Of a DNA stretch of 7,415 nucleotides, positions 1 through 6,547 are shown piece by piece; the first letter of the stretch is position 1; the number at the start of each line of letters is the position of its first letter. The position numbers and the translations under genes were made by a program. Below the pieces are notes generated by a model that was not told the DNA's origin, made no database searches, and saw only the letters and a list, made by a program, of their open reading frames with translations. Origin of the DNA: Methanomassiliicoccaceae archaeon UBA367 (GTDB lineage Archaea > Thermoplasmatota > Thermoplasmata > Methanomassiliicoccales > Methanomethylophilaceae); assembly GCA_002506255.1 (NCBI GenBank), contig DAXF01000075.1:10837-18251 (forward strand), read 5' to 3'.

Positions 1-26
1 GTGGCTTGGATCTTCCTTATGTCCAT
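1..26 (-). CDS. Start of a divergent gene, probably an AbrB/PhoU-type phosphate regulator (partial)
   Basis: Only the first nine codons lie in the window, read leftward from the ATG complementing 24-26: M-D-I-R-K-I-Q-A-T. From memory, archaeal proteins that join an N-terminal AbrB/SpoVT DNA-binding domain to PhoU domains commonly begin M-E-x-R-K-V-Q-x-T-G, so the match is suggestive. Two further points support a real gene. A TATA box (48-55) sits at -29 to -22 from this ATG, the spacing for a leaderless archaeal transcript. The gene is also transcribed divergently from a phosphate-transport operon. No ribosome binding site precedes the ATG, which agrees with leaderless initiation. The role would be transcriptional control of pst genes, by inference. 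Nine residues cannot prove a family; another leaderless gene is the alternative. Confidence 0.5.
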
Positions 27-47
27 AGGTATGAATGTTCTACTCGA

Positions 48-55
48 TTTATAAA
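48..55 (-). promoter_or_regulatory. TATA box for the divergent left-edge gene
   Basis: The element reads TTTATAAA on the minus strand and lies at -29 to -22 from the ATG at 26, so initiation at or next to that ATG is expected. The octamer is itself palindromic, so orientation is assigned from its spacing to the start codon rather than from its sequence. A plus-strand use, giving a long leader for pstS, cannot be excluded. Confidence 0.5.
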
Positions 56-76
56 TATTATTGATTTATGAATATA

Positions 77-97
77 AAATATATTCTGAATATATTT
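77..97. promoter_or_regulatory. Perfect AT-rich palindrome, candidate operator
   Basis: The left arm AAATATATTC (77-86) and right arm GAATATATTT (88-97) are exact reverse complements around a single T at 87. The site lies between the TATA element of the leftward gene and the likely TATA element of pstS. A dimeric repressor or activator bound here could control both transcripts. AT-rich DNA produces short palindromes by chance, but ten matched pairs including the internal C-G pair are more than background suggests. The bound protein is unknown; the divergent AbrB/PhoU-like gene product is one candidate, by inference. Confidence 0.45.
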
Positions 98-98
98 G

Positions 99-124
99 AA
101 CATATAATATGTCGATAACATATA
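99..124. repeat. Cluster of ACATAT half-sites upstream of pstS
   Basis: AACATATA occurs at 99-106 and again at 117-124, a start-to-start distance of 18 bp. Between them lies ATATGT (107-112), so 100-112 forms an inverted repeat (ACATAT, A, ATATGT), and 107-123 forms a second one with a 5-bp gap. The cluster overlaps the probable pstS TATA element, where a bound regulator would block or position the transcription factors TBP and TFB. Low sequence complexity means part of this may be chance. Confidence 0.35.
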
Positions 125-127
125 TAG
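119..127 (+). promoter_or_regulatory. Probable TATA box of the pst operon
   Basis: CATATATAG is the last TATA-like element before pstS. With usual archaeal spacing (centre about 26 bp upstream of initiation) the transcript would begin near 149, just ahead of the AAGGTGA ribosome binding site at 150-156. CATATAATATG at 101-111 is an alternative that would give a leader about 20 bases longer. Confidence 0.4.
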
Positions 128-149
128 TTAAAACCACAAATCTGCACAC

Positions 150-156
150 AAGGTGA
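150..156 (+). promoter_or_regulatory. Ribosome binding site that decides the pstS start
   Basis: AAGGTGA contains a six-base match to the complement of the archaeal 16S rRNA 3' end (AGGTGA, 151-156). It stands five bases before the TTG at 162. The GTG at 153 lies inside this site and would have no site of its own. The other starts in the window follow the same rule: GGTGA, then four to six bases, then the start codon. TTG 162 is therefore preferred over GTG 153. Confidence 0.55.
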
Positions 157-161
157 AAACC

Positions 162-1019
162 TTGAATGAGAACACGAAATTGATACTCGCAGTGGCCGTC
201 ACTGCCATAGTCTGCATCGCGGGAACCTATGCCGCGATATCCGGCTCGGACAGTGACGATTCCTCTGGAACAACCCTTTCAGTGGCCGGGTCCACGACTA
301 TCCTGCCTTTGATGGGTCTTTACCAAGAGAGCTATGAGAAATACACGAATGTTACACTTGAGGTGTCCGGCGGAGGCTCCGGCGCAGGCGCCAGCGCCGT
401 CATAAACGGAACAGCGAGCTTCGGTATGCTCTCCAGAGACCTTAAGGGCAGCGAAACGGACAGCGGCCTTAAGGCCACTGTCATCGCCAAGGACGGCGTG
501 GCTGTCATAGTAGGCGCTAACGCAGGCGTCACCGATCTGACTCTTGAGCAGGTCGCCAAGATCTTCTCCGGCGAGTTCACTGACTGGAGTGAAGTCGGCG
601 GCACCCCCGACGCAATAGCCGTCAACATAAGGGAGAGCGGCTCCGGCACCAGGGACTGCTTCGACACAGTCATGGAGGGGGCCTATGCTGCATACGATAT
701 ACCTGCCGATACCAATGAGGTCGGTAGCACCGGAGCTATGGTCACTGCCGTTAACGGTAACTCTACAGCCATAGGATATGTCAGCTTCGGAGCCTTGGGA
801 AACCTCACAACGGCGAGCGCTGTCTCCGTGGGCGGTGTCGCAGCAACAACAGAAAACGTCGTTAATGAGACATACACGCTCCAGAGGAGCCTGATACTGG
901 CAACCATGGGAGATCCCAGCGGCGCAGTGCTGGACTTCTTCAACTGGATTCTGGGCCCCCAGGGACAGCAGCTTGCAGTGAAGTCCGGATTCATAGCCGT
1001 AAAATCTGTGACCGTGTAA
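162..1019 (+). CDS. pstS: Phosphate-binding protein PstS of the high-affinity phosphate ABC transporter
   Basis: This is the extracytoplasmic receptor that captures phosphate and delivers it to the PstC/PstA channel. From the TTG start it has 285 residues; GTG 153 would add three. A hydrophobic segment at residues 7-25 is a signal peptide or membrane anchor. Cys18 lies within it, but the residues before it (A-I-V) do not make a good lipobox, so I favour a membrane anchor or ordinary cleavage over a lipoprotein. The mature domain carries the phosphate-site signatures of the family: AGSTT at 42-46, a glycine-rich SGGGSGAG at 69-76, SRD at 91-93 and RESGSGTRD at 157-165. It is first in the operon, and the permease gene starts 22 bases after its stop. 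Length and motif order are normal for PstS. Related PBP-like proteins bind other oxyanions, but the pst neighbours settle the assignment. Confidence 0.95.
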   Translation: MNENTKLILAVAVTAIVCIAGTYAAISGSDSDDSSGTTLSVAGSTTILPLMGLYQESYEKYTNVTLEVSGGGSGAGASAVINGTASFGMLSRDLKGSETDSGLKATVIAKDGVAVIVGANAGVTDLTLEQVAKIFSGEFTDWSEVGGTPDAIAVNIRESGSGTRDCFDTVMEGAYAAYDIPADTNEVGSTGAMVTAVNGNSTAIGYVSFGALGNLTTASAVSVGGVAATTENVVNETYTLQRSLILATMGDPSGAVLDFFNWILGPQGQQLAVKSGFIAVKSVTV

Positions 1020-1030
1020 GGTGGAGCAGG

Positions 1031-1036
1031 GGTGAT
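1031..1036 (+). promoter_or_regulatory. Ribosome binding site of the fused permease gene
   Basis: GGTGAT at 1031-1036 precedes the ATG at 1042. It includes an in-frame TGA (1033-1035), which rules out any earlier start for the permease. Confidence 0.6.
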
Positions 1037-1041
1037 GCCTG

Positions 1042-3228
1042 ATGAAAACTGAAAGCATTCAGACGAAAGGCAGGTTTCACAGCGACACCATTACCAAATA
1101 TCTTCTGATGGGTATCGCAGCGATTGCGGTATCCATCGTTTTCTTTATCATCCTCTTCATACTCGGGAACAGCATCGGTGCCATAACCGACACGGGAATC
1201 GTTGAGCTCTTGACCGGCCAAAGATGGCTGCCCAGTAAAGACCTCTACGGGACGGCCCCGATAATCGCGGGAACCCTCCTTGTCACAGCGGGCGCGATAC
1301 TGTTCGCAGTCCCTATAGGTGTGGCGGCGGCGATATTCATATCCGAGGTCGCACCCTCCAGATTCAAATCGATATTGAAAAGCATCTCGGAGGTGTTCGC
1401 AGGAATACCTTCGGTCATTTACGGATTCTTCGGGCTCACGGTCCTGGTGCCCCTTCTCAGGGACGCCTTCCCCGGGCACCTTCTGATGGGCAACTCCTGG
1501 CTGGCAGGATCCATTCTGTTGGGCATAATGGCCCTGCCAACCATAATATCCGTCTCAGAAGATGCTCTGAGCGCCGTACCCAGATCATACAGGGAAGCAT
1601 CCATGGCCATGGGCGCCACGAAATGGGAGACCACAATAAAGGTTGTGACTCCCGCCGCAATATCCGGCATATCCGCAGCAGTCATACTGGGAATGGGAAG
1701 AGCTGTCGGAGAAACGATGGCAGTAATGATGGTATGCGGGAACTCCGCCATAGTTCCCGATCCCCTCTTCGACGTATTCAGCAGAATAAGGCCCATAACC
1801 GCGACCATCGCACTGGAGATGCCCTATGTGGTAGTGGGCAGCACCCATTACTCTGCCCTGTTCTTCCTTGCCCTCGTGCTCATGATCATGGTATTGGCCA
1901 TAAGCATGGCTTCGAAGAGCATAGTCAGCAGAACCAGAAAGAAATTCGGCGAGGTGAAAGATGAGCCCACTCTCTTAGGCATGCTCCTTGCGAAACTGCC
2001 TGTATCTTTCGTAAACGGTTCCAAGAACGTGCTCGCAGAGATCGGCCTTTTTCTTGCGATATACCTGATATCCCGGATATTCCTGAGCTCCTTCGGCGCC
2101 ACGGTGATCGCCGTATTGGTCACGATTGCGGTCACGGCATCTTCGATCCTCTGGTCGAAAAAACTTAAGGTCAAGGATAGGAAGAAGGGACCCAGCAACC
2201 CGTCTGAGTTCATAGGGCTCATCCCTGTGAATATCAAGGACATTCTCAGGAAAGCAGTCTCATACATCCTCATAATCGCCGTTGTATACATGGGCGCATC
2301 CCTGTTCTGGGGCGGCACCGAGGCCATCGCGGCAGGCCTTATCGCAGTAATCATACGCGTAGGGCTTGCACGATTGTTCAGAGGTATCGGTTCAAGGAAT
2401 GTCCAAAAAATCGCCCACACCGTGCTATTATTGGTGATGATATTCTCTATATCCCTTCTGATCTACATACTGGCTGATATTTTCATAGAGGGTCTGCCAA
2501 TGATCACATGGGATTTCCTGACAGGATACCCCAAGGATGCCGGGCGCGCTGGAGGCATATATCCTGCGATCGTGGGAACGCTGAAACTGATCGTCGGCTC
2601 CATGACAATAGCTCTGCCTCTGGGTATAATCACGGGTATCTTCCTGGCAGAGTATGCAAAGGATACACCCTTTACCAGGACCGTCAGGAACTCCATCGAC
2701 ATACTGAATGGCACGCCGTCGATAGTCTTCGGGCTCTTCGGTATGTCTGCCTTCGTAGTATACTTCGGATTCGGGTATTCCCTTATCGCAGGATGCATAA
2801 CCCTGGGTCTCATGGTCCTGCCCGTTATAATAAGGACGACGGAAGAAGCGCTGAAGGCCGTTCCCAGAGAGCTTAGAGAGGGATCAATGGCCATGGGCGC
2901 CACGAAATGGGAGACCACTGTGAAGGTCGTGCTGCCTGCGGCCTTAGGGTCCGTAATAACCGGCGTGATACTTTCAATAGGCCGCGTGGCCGGGGAGACG
3001 GCTCCGATCATGTTCACCGCCGTGATAGTGTATCAGAGGGCCATGTCCCACTCAATACTGGACCCGGTCATGGCACTGCCCTATCAGCTGTTCTATCTGG
3101 CAACCGAGGGGATGGGGCCCTCCGCTATGCAGAGCGCTGTCGCAACAGTACTGCTGATCATAGTGCTCTCGATGTTCGTACTGGCGTCAGTTGTCAGGCA
3201 TTATTACGATAAGAGGATCAAATGGTGA
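1042..3228 (+). CDS. pstC-pstA: Fused phosphate ABC transporter permease, PstC and PstA in one chain
   Basis: This 728-residue membrane protein joins both channel subunits, normally two proteins of about 300 residues each. The PstC half covers roughly residues 1-300, with helices near 20-42, 72-100, 111-139, 152-172, 206-232 and 270-290. The PstA half covers roughly 455-728, with helices near 458-481, 508-537, 553-577, 581-599, 634-660 and 698-718. Each half has an EAA-type coupling loop that docks on PstB (184-206 and 612-634), both containing [11 protein letters not shown] and both followed by a GR-VGET or GR-VAGET segment. Between the halves, about 113 extra residues carry some four more hydrophobic helices (near 331-349, 352-371, 404-422, 425-443) linked by charged segments. 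An even number keeps both halves in the same orientation. There is no stop or frameshift between halves, so the fusion is real in this sequence. ATG 1042 is the first possible start, as TGA at 1033 precedes it in frame. The function of the inserted helices is unknown. Confidence 0.93.
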   Translation: MKTESIQTKGRFHSDTITKYLLMGIAAIAVSIVFFIILFILGNSIGAITDTGIVELLTGQRWLPSKDLYGTAPIIAGTLLVTAGAILFAVPIGVAAAIFISEVAPSRFKSILKSISEVFAGIPSVIYGFFGLTVLVPLLRDAFPGHLLMGNSWLAGSILLGIMALPTIISVSEDALSAVPRSYREASMAMGATKWETTIKVVTPAAISGISAAVILGMGRAVGETMAVMMVCGNSAIVPDPLFDVFSRIRPITATIALEMPYVVVGSTHYSALFFLALVLMIMVLAISMASKSIVSRTRKKFGEVKDEPTLLGMLLAKLPVSFVNGSKNVLAEIGLFLAIYLISRIFLSSFGATVIAVLVTIAVTASSILWSKKLKVKDRKKGPSNPSEFIGLIPVNIKDILRKAVSYILIIAVVYMGASLFWGGTEAIAAGLIAVIIRVGLARLFRGIGSRNVQKIAHTVLLLVMIFSISLLIYILADIFIEGLPMITWDFLTGYPKDAGRAGGIYPAIVGTLKLIVGSMTIALPLGIITGIFLAEYAKDTPFTRTVRNSIDILNGTPSIVFGLFGMSAFVVYFGFGYSLIAGCITLGLMVLPVIIRTTEEALKAVPRELREGSMAMGATKWETTVKVVLPAALGSVITGVILSIGRVAGETAPIMFTAVIVYQRAMSHSILDPVMALPYQLFYLATEGMGPSAMQSAVATVLLIIVLSMFVLASVVRHYYDKRIKW
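1603..1634 (+). repeat. 32-bp direct repeat, copy 1 (coupling loop of the PstC half)
   Basis: These 32 bases are identical to 2887-2918. They encode [10 protein letters not shown] plus two bases of the next codon, residues 188-198, within the loop that contacts the ATPase. Identity includes every synonymous position and stops abruptly on both sides: the codon before is TCC here and TCA in copy 2. Confidence 0.85.
2887..2918 (+). repeat. 32-bp direct repeat, copy 2 (coupling loop of the PstA half)
   Basis: This is identical to 1603-1634 and encodes the equivalent loop of the PstA half from residue 616. Flanking protein sequence is similar (TIKVVTPAA against TVKVVLPAA), but the flanking DNA differs at many positions. 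Confidence 0.85.
3224..3228 (+). promoter_or_regulatory. Ribosome binding site of pstB overlapping the permease stop
   Basis: GGTGA at 3224-3228 contains the TGA stop of the permease gene (3226-3228) and lies five bases before ATG 3234. This placement favours ATG 3234 over the upstream ATG 3222 and GTG 3225, and suggests translational coupling. Confidence 0.55.
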
Positions 3229-3233
3229 CGAGT

Positions 3234-3989
3234 ATGGAGAATGTTATAGACATACAGAATGTGAATCTCTGGTACGGGGACAATCAGGCGTTATACGACG
3301 TTTCCATGCCCGTCCAGACGAAAAAAGTGACGGCGCTGATAGGTCCGTCCGGATGCGGGAAATCAACTCTGATCAGAAGCATCAACAGGATGAACGACCT
3401 GATCGATGGCTGCAGAGTCGAAGGACGGATGATATTCCACGGAGAGGACATATACGGTCCTGGGACCGACGTGATCAAGGTCAGGAAGAAGATAGGCATG
3501 ATCTTCCAGAAGCCGAATCCTTTCCCCATGTCCATACGAGACAACATAACCTACGGTCCGAAGATCCATGGCATAACAGACAGGGAAGAATTGGAAGCGA
3601 TCGTAGAGAAATCTCTGAGGAAAGCGGCCCTCTGGGATGAGGTGAAGGACAGGCTCGATAAATCTGCCATGGCCCTTTCAGGAGGACAGCAGCAGAGGCT
3701 GTGCATAGCCAGGACCTTATCCGTATCGCCAGAGGTGATACTCATGGACGAGCCGACATCAGCTCTGGATCCCATAGCGACATCCAAGATAGAGGACCTG
3801 ATCACTGAGCTGGTCAAGGAATACACCGTGGTGATAGTCACTCACAACATGCAGCAGGCCGCGCGCATAAGTGATTACACCGGGTTCATGTACATAGGAG
3901 AGATGGTCGAATTCGACAGGACCGAGAAGATCTTCGAGAGCCCTTCGAAAGAGATGACTGACAGATACATAAGCGGAAGATTCGGGTGA
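3234..3989 (+). CDS. pstB: Phosphate ABC transporter ATP-binding protein PstB
   Basis: This is the cytoplasmic ATPase that powers phosphate import, with 251 residues from ATG 3234. All nucleotide-binding elements are present in order: Walker [10 protein letters not shown] (37-45), Q-loop [11 protein letters not shown] with Gln92, ABC signature LSGGQQQR (148-155), Walker B VILMDEP (168-174) with catalytic Glu173, D-loop SALDP and the switch His204 in VTHNMQQA. The KPNPFPMSI stretch after the Q-loop and the ending [10 protein letters not shown] are typical of PstB rather than other ABC ATPases. Length is normal. An upstream ATG at 3222, overlapping the permease gene, would add four residues, but the GGTGA at 3224-3228 points to 3234. 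The stop overlaps the phoU ribosome binding site. Confidence 0.96.
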   Translation: MENVIDIQNVNLWYGDNQALYDVSMPVQTKKVTALIGPSGCGKSTLIRSINRMNDLIDGCRVEGRMIFHGEDIYGPGTDVIKVRKKIGMIFQKPNPFPMSIRDNITYGPKIHGITDREELEAIVEKSLRKAALWDEVKDRLDKSAMALSGGQQQRLCIARTLSVSPEVILMDEPTSALDPIATSKIEDLITELVKEYTVVIVTHNMQQAARISDYTGFMYIGEMVEFDRTEKIFESPSKEMTDRYISGRFG

Positions 3990-3990
3990 T
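3985..3990 (+). promoter_or_regulatory. Ribosome binding site of phoU overlapping the pstB stop
   Basis: GGTGAT at 3985-3990 includes the pstB stop TGA (3987-3989). It lies ahead of ATG 3995, which is therefore preferred to the in-frame GTG 3986 and ATG 3989 that fall inside the site. Confidence 0.55.
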
Positions 3991-3994
3991 GCGG

Positions 3995-4642
3995 ATGAAA
4001 AGATTCATAGAAGACTTCAACAGCCTTGTAGGAACGACGAACGAATTCGGGGATCTGGTTCTCAGCATGGTGGAGAGATCCGTGTACGCCCTGGATAATA
4101 TGGATGCAGATGTTGCAAGATCAGTTATGGACGACTACCTCAGAGTGGACTACATGGACAGCCTCATTGAGGATGAGGCTCTGAGGATACTGATGCTTTT
4201 CCAACCAATGGTCTCTGACATGAGGGTGGTGGCGGTAATACTGAAGACCATAACCTATATGGAAAGGATCGGCAAGTATTGCCATAACATCTCCAAGGCC
4301 GTCATATACCTATCAGAGAAAGGTATGAGGCATTCTTATGAGTACGCCTCTGCCATGGGGAATCTGGCCGTCGAAATGGTGAGAATGGTCACCGAGACCA
4401 TGAAGGACAGGGACATATCCCGTTTCGAAGAGATAGGTGCCGGGGACCAGAAGATGGACGAGCTACGCGATGTGGTCCTGACCAGGGCCGTCGAGCACAT
4501 GAGCAGGGACCGTGCTTCCGTGGATGTTTGCACATACTTCATCTCGATCTCCAAATTCTTCGAAAGGATCGGAGATCACGCCTGCAAATCAGCCGAGAAG
4601 ATAACCTATATGGTCAACGGGAAGCGCGTCACGTACAACTAA
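3995..4642 (+). CDS. phoU: Phosphate uptake regulator PhoU
   Basis: This is a 215-residue, wholly helical cytoplasmic protein made of two PhoU repeats. Each repeat carries the family's metal-binding type motif: ERIGKYCHNI at residues 90-99 and ERIGDHACKSAE at 190-201. In characterised systems PhoU restrains Pst transport and relays phosphate status, often through a PhoR kinase; no kinase gene is present here, so only the transport-control role has local support. The first motif has Lys94-Tyr95 where many members have Asp-x. There is no DNA-binding domain at the N-terminus, unlike the archaeal AbrB-PhoU regulators. It is the last gene of the operon, overlapping pstB at the ribosome binding site. 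ATG 3995 is chosen for its spacing to GGTGA; GTG 3986 would add three residues. Confidence 0.92.
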   Translation: MKRFIEDFNSLVGTTNEFGDLVLSMVERSVYALDNMDADVARSVMDDYLRVDYMDSLIEDEALRILMLFQPMVSDMRVVAVILKTITYMERIGKYCHNISKAVIYLSEKGMRHSYEYASAMGNLAVEMVRMVTETMKDRDISRFEEIGAGDQKMDELRDVVLTRAVEHMSRDRASVDVCTYFISISKFFERIGDHACKSAEKITYMVNGKRVTYN

Positions 4643-4684
4643 CACTTGTCCGTGAAACACTTCCCCTTCTTCAAAGGATTTTCC

Positions 4685-4732
4685 CGGACGGACGGCGATA
4701 AAAAAGATCGGGATGGGATGGCCGTCCGTCCG
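4685..4732. repeat. 12-bp perfect inverted repeat in the convergent intergenic region
   Basis: CGGACGGACGGC (4685-4696) and GCCGTCCGTCCG (4721-4732) are exact reverse complements separated by 24 bases. In RNA from either strand this would give a very stable GC stem with a purine-rich or pyrimidine-rich loop. It lies about 40 bases after the phoU stop and 110 bases beyond the arcS stop. It could protect 3' ends or help termination for both convergent transcripts. No U-run follows the stem directly, so it is not a bacterial-type terminator. Each arm is also a short tandem of a four-base unit. Confidence 0.75.
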
Positions 4733-4762
4733 TATGGAGGAAACAGGAAGGGATTGGGATGA

Positions 4763-4769
4763 TTTCTTT
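4763..4769 (+). terminator. Possible oligo-T terminator of the pst-phoU operon
   Basis: TTTCTTT at 4763-4769 is the best T-rich tract on the plus strand after phoU, about 120 bases past the stop and 30 bases beyond the inverted repeat. Archaeal RNA polymerase can terminate on short T tracts, but this one is weak. Confidence 0.25.
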
Positions 4770-4803
4770 CCGTCTCCAAACAATACTACTGCACCAGAGT
4801 ATT

Positions 4804-4813
4804 AAAAGAAAAG
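4804..4813 (-). terminator. Oligo-T terminator candidate of arcS
   Basis: Read on the minus strand, the tract is CTTTTCTTTT, beginning about 30 bases after the arcS stop. This composition and distance fit intrinsic archaeal termination, which needs T-rich non-template DNA and no hairpin. Confidence 0.45.
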
Positions 4814-4842
4814 AGGGGGAGGTCACCGAAAATGACCGAAAA

Positions 4843-6519
4843 TCACTTTCTGTGACGGATCTTTACCGCGATGCCGCGGTTCATATCCTCCATTTCCCTT
4901 CCGGACATCTGTGCGACTCCCACGGCGATTACCTCTCCGTCGGCCACTATCACTGCCTCATCGCCTATCCTTATACGATGATCGGCTGCCTTCACGCCCA
5001 CGGCAAAAAGGCTTCCCTTGAGCTCGAACCCCTGAACTTCCACCAGGTTGACGCCCATTGAGGCGAATATCTCAGCACCGTCGATGGTAAGGGACACCAT
5101 TCCTCTCTCCTCGGACATCATGCCTAGCTGGGTCTTTCCGCGCATGATCTTCCAATAGGGGTATTTCCCTACGGCAAAGGTCTCAGCGTCCATCATCCTA
5201 TCTGCGACATCCTTTCCGAACTGGAAGGTCAGAACCGATCTCACGGTCTCTTTCCGATCTGCCATGTACTCGCCGGAAGGCATGCCCTTAGACAGATCCC
5301 TTAGGGTTCTGTCAAGTCTGTCCAGCGATGCCTGCGAAACCGGGTCGTCGTCCACTACCGTCTCGATGATATCAGCCATATCTCGGATTAGATCGGTACT
5401 GGATCCCAGATGCGATACAACTTTTTCATAGCCGAAACTCAGGAAACGGGAGAACAGCTCCCTTATGAAATCTCTCTCCTGGCACTTCCATTGGCCGGTA
5501 ACGGGTATGTCATAAGAATTCGCCGGATAGAATATGTCAAGCTCCCGGGGGACCATCCCCAGCGGCGACGTCAGTATGACTTCGTGAACAGCCGTGTCAT
5601 GTCCCGCCGTATGTATTGCCGACGAGAACATCTTGTGGGTCTTGGATTTGTGATAGGGTTTCCTGGCGGAACATGGGAGCAGGAGCAGGATCCTCTTATG
5701 GGATGGCCTCTCATACATTTCCATGATTGCTTTCCTGTACCTTAGTACATCAGGGCGCATCAGGGATTGAGTGGTGTTGCATGAGAACCTGGTACCGACT
5801 ACCGGGGTTGCCTCCTCCTGGTATGCATAGCAAATATCGTCGAATATCCTAAGCATTGCCACAGAGGACGGGGATGAGGGGGCGCGCTGATCGACAAGCT
5901 CTCTCAACCGCCCTGATACCGTGAATGTGCGCACCTTGGAGCATTCCCTGTTCATCTCAGAGATATTCTCTGATACGGAGTCCTTACCGCGATCCGCATT
6001 CCCTTCCGAGAAGGCTTCAATGCCCTCGGCCCCGAGAACCCTGGACAGAGAATCATCAAAGACGTCGATCCCCATATAGGCGTACATCGCGATTGTCGAT
6101 GGCTCCGCCAGACCCGGCGCGACCAGCAGGATGCCGTGGCCTGCAGACTTCCTTACAGCGGATATCTGTGAGATCGCCCTCCTGAAATCCCCGCGCAGCT
6201 CATATGCGTTGGCTATCACCACGATCTCCGTTCCCTCCGGGATCGCACAACCCTCTTCGAATGGAAGGCGTACTACGGCTATGCTACCGTACGCTGTTAC
6301 TTCCCCCTTTCCGCGGGATACAGGATATCTGAGCTTGGGATCCAGGGGTGCTTCGTCACCCATGGCGAAAAATGTCCTGCCTGAGTCATCGACTCTGATG
6401 TGCATATCCCCTGCCGCATCGCGACAGGTCTGTATGACCAGAGGTGTTTGTACGGCTATATCGTTCCGAGTGTAAACACACGCTCTGCCCCTCATTGAAC
6501 GGGCTGTCACATCCAGCAT
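4843..6519 (-). CDS. arcS: Archaeosine synthase ArcS (TgtA2), alpha subunit
   Basis: ArcS acts after the transglycosylase TgtA has placed preQ0 at position 15 of archaeal tRNA; with a radical-SAM partner in many archaea it converts preQ0 to archaeosine. The 558-residue protein shows the expected order. A TGT-like N-terminal region (about 1-230) includes TPLVI near 25-29 and IANAYELRGD at 102-111, the latter resembling the NTYHL region of true TGTs. The hallmark motif PCSARKPYHKSKTH follows at 282-295 (family pattern PCSxxKPYxxSxxH). A PUA RNA-binding domain ends the protein (about 485-558, with DEAVIVADGEVIAVG). No CxCxxC zinc site of active TGTs is visible, as expected for this paralogue. 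ATG 6519 is the first start after an in-frame stop at 6592-6594 and gives a TGT-like beginning. No GGTGA site precedes it, so the message may be leaderless. No other archaeosine gene is adjacent. Confidence 0.93.
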   Translation of the reverse strand: MLDVTARSMRGRACVYTRNDIAVQTPLVIQTCRDAAGDMHIRVDDSGRTFFAMGDEAPLDPKLRYPVSRGKGEVTAYGSIAVVRLPFEEGCAIPEGTEIVVIANAYELRGDFRRAISQISAVRKSAGHGILLVAPGLAEPSTIAMYAYMGIDVFDDSLSRVLGAEGIEAFSEGNADRGKDSVSENISEMNRECSKVRTFTVSGRLRELVDQRAPSSPSSVAMLRIFDDICYAYQEEATPVVGTRFSCNTTQSLMRPDVLRYRKAIMEMYERPSHKRILLLLPCSARKPYHKSKTHKMFSSAIHTAGHDTAVHEVILTSPLGMVPRELDIFYPANSYDIPVTGQWKCQERDFIRELFSRFLSFGYEKVVSHLGSSTDLIRDMADIIETVVDDDPVSQASLDRLDRTLRDLSKGMPSGEYMADRKETVRSVLTFQFGKDVADRMMDAETFAVGKYPYWKIMRGKTQLGMMSEERGMVSLTIDGAEIFASMGVNLVEVQGFELKGSLFAVGVKAADHRIRIGDEAVIVADGEVIAVGVAQMSGREMEDMNRGIAVKIRHRK

Positions 6520-6539
6520 AACTGCGAGAGCGCATCTTC

Positions 6540-6547
6540 TTAGATAA
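6540..6547 (-). promoter_or_regulatory. Possible TATA box of arcS
   Basis: TTATCTAA on the minus strand lies at -28 to -21 from the arcS ATG, the position expected for a leaderless transcript. That agrees with the absence of a ribosome binding site. The match to the TATA consensus is only fair. Confidence 0.35.

Noticed and set aside
1..54. Plus-strand open frame ending at TAA 52-54 that reads as a hydrophobic tail (VAWIFLMSIGMNVLLDL), possibly the end of an upstream membrane protein
   Set aside because: It is antisense to the better supported minus-strand start MDIRKIQAT with its correctly spaced TATA box, and 17 codons are too few to argue otherwise.
279..1058. A 259-codon open frame antisense to pstS
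   Set aside because: It overlaps a clearly functional pstS gene, is rich in Cys, His and Gly as antisense frames of GC-moderate genes often are, and resembles no family I know.
1848..2420. A 190-codon antisense frame within the permease gene
   Set aside because: It is the complementary shadow of membrane-helix codons, with no ribosome binding site and no recognisable domain.
4708..4760. Runs of GG and GGG in the convergent spacer, considered as a G-quadruplex
   Set aside because: The G runs are irregular, separated by long loops, and half are tied up in the 12-bp inverted repeat.
4759..5061. Plus-strand 100-codon frame starting in the convergent spacer
   Set aside because: Most of it is antisense to the arcS PUA domain, and the peptide has no recognisable features.
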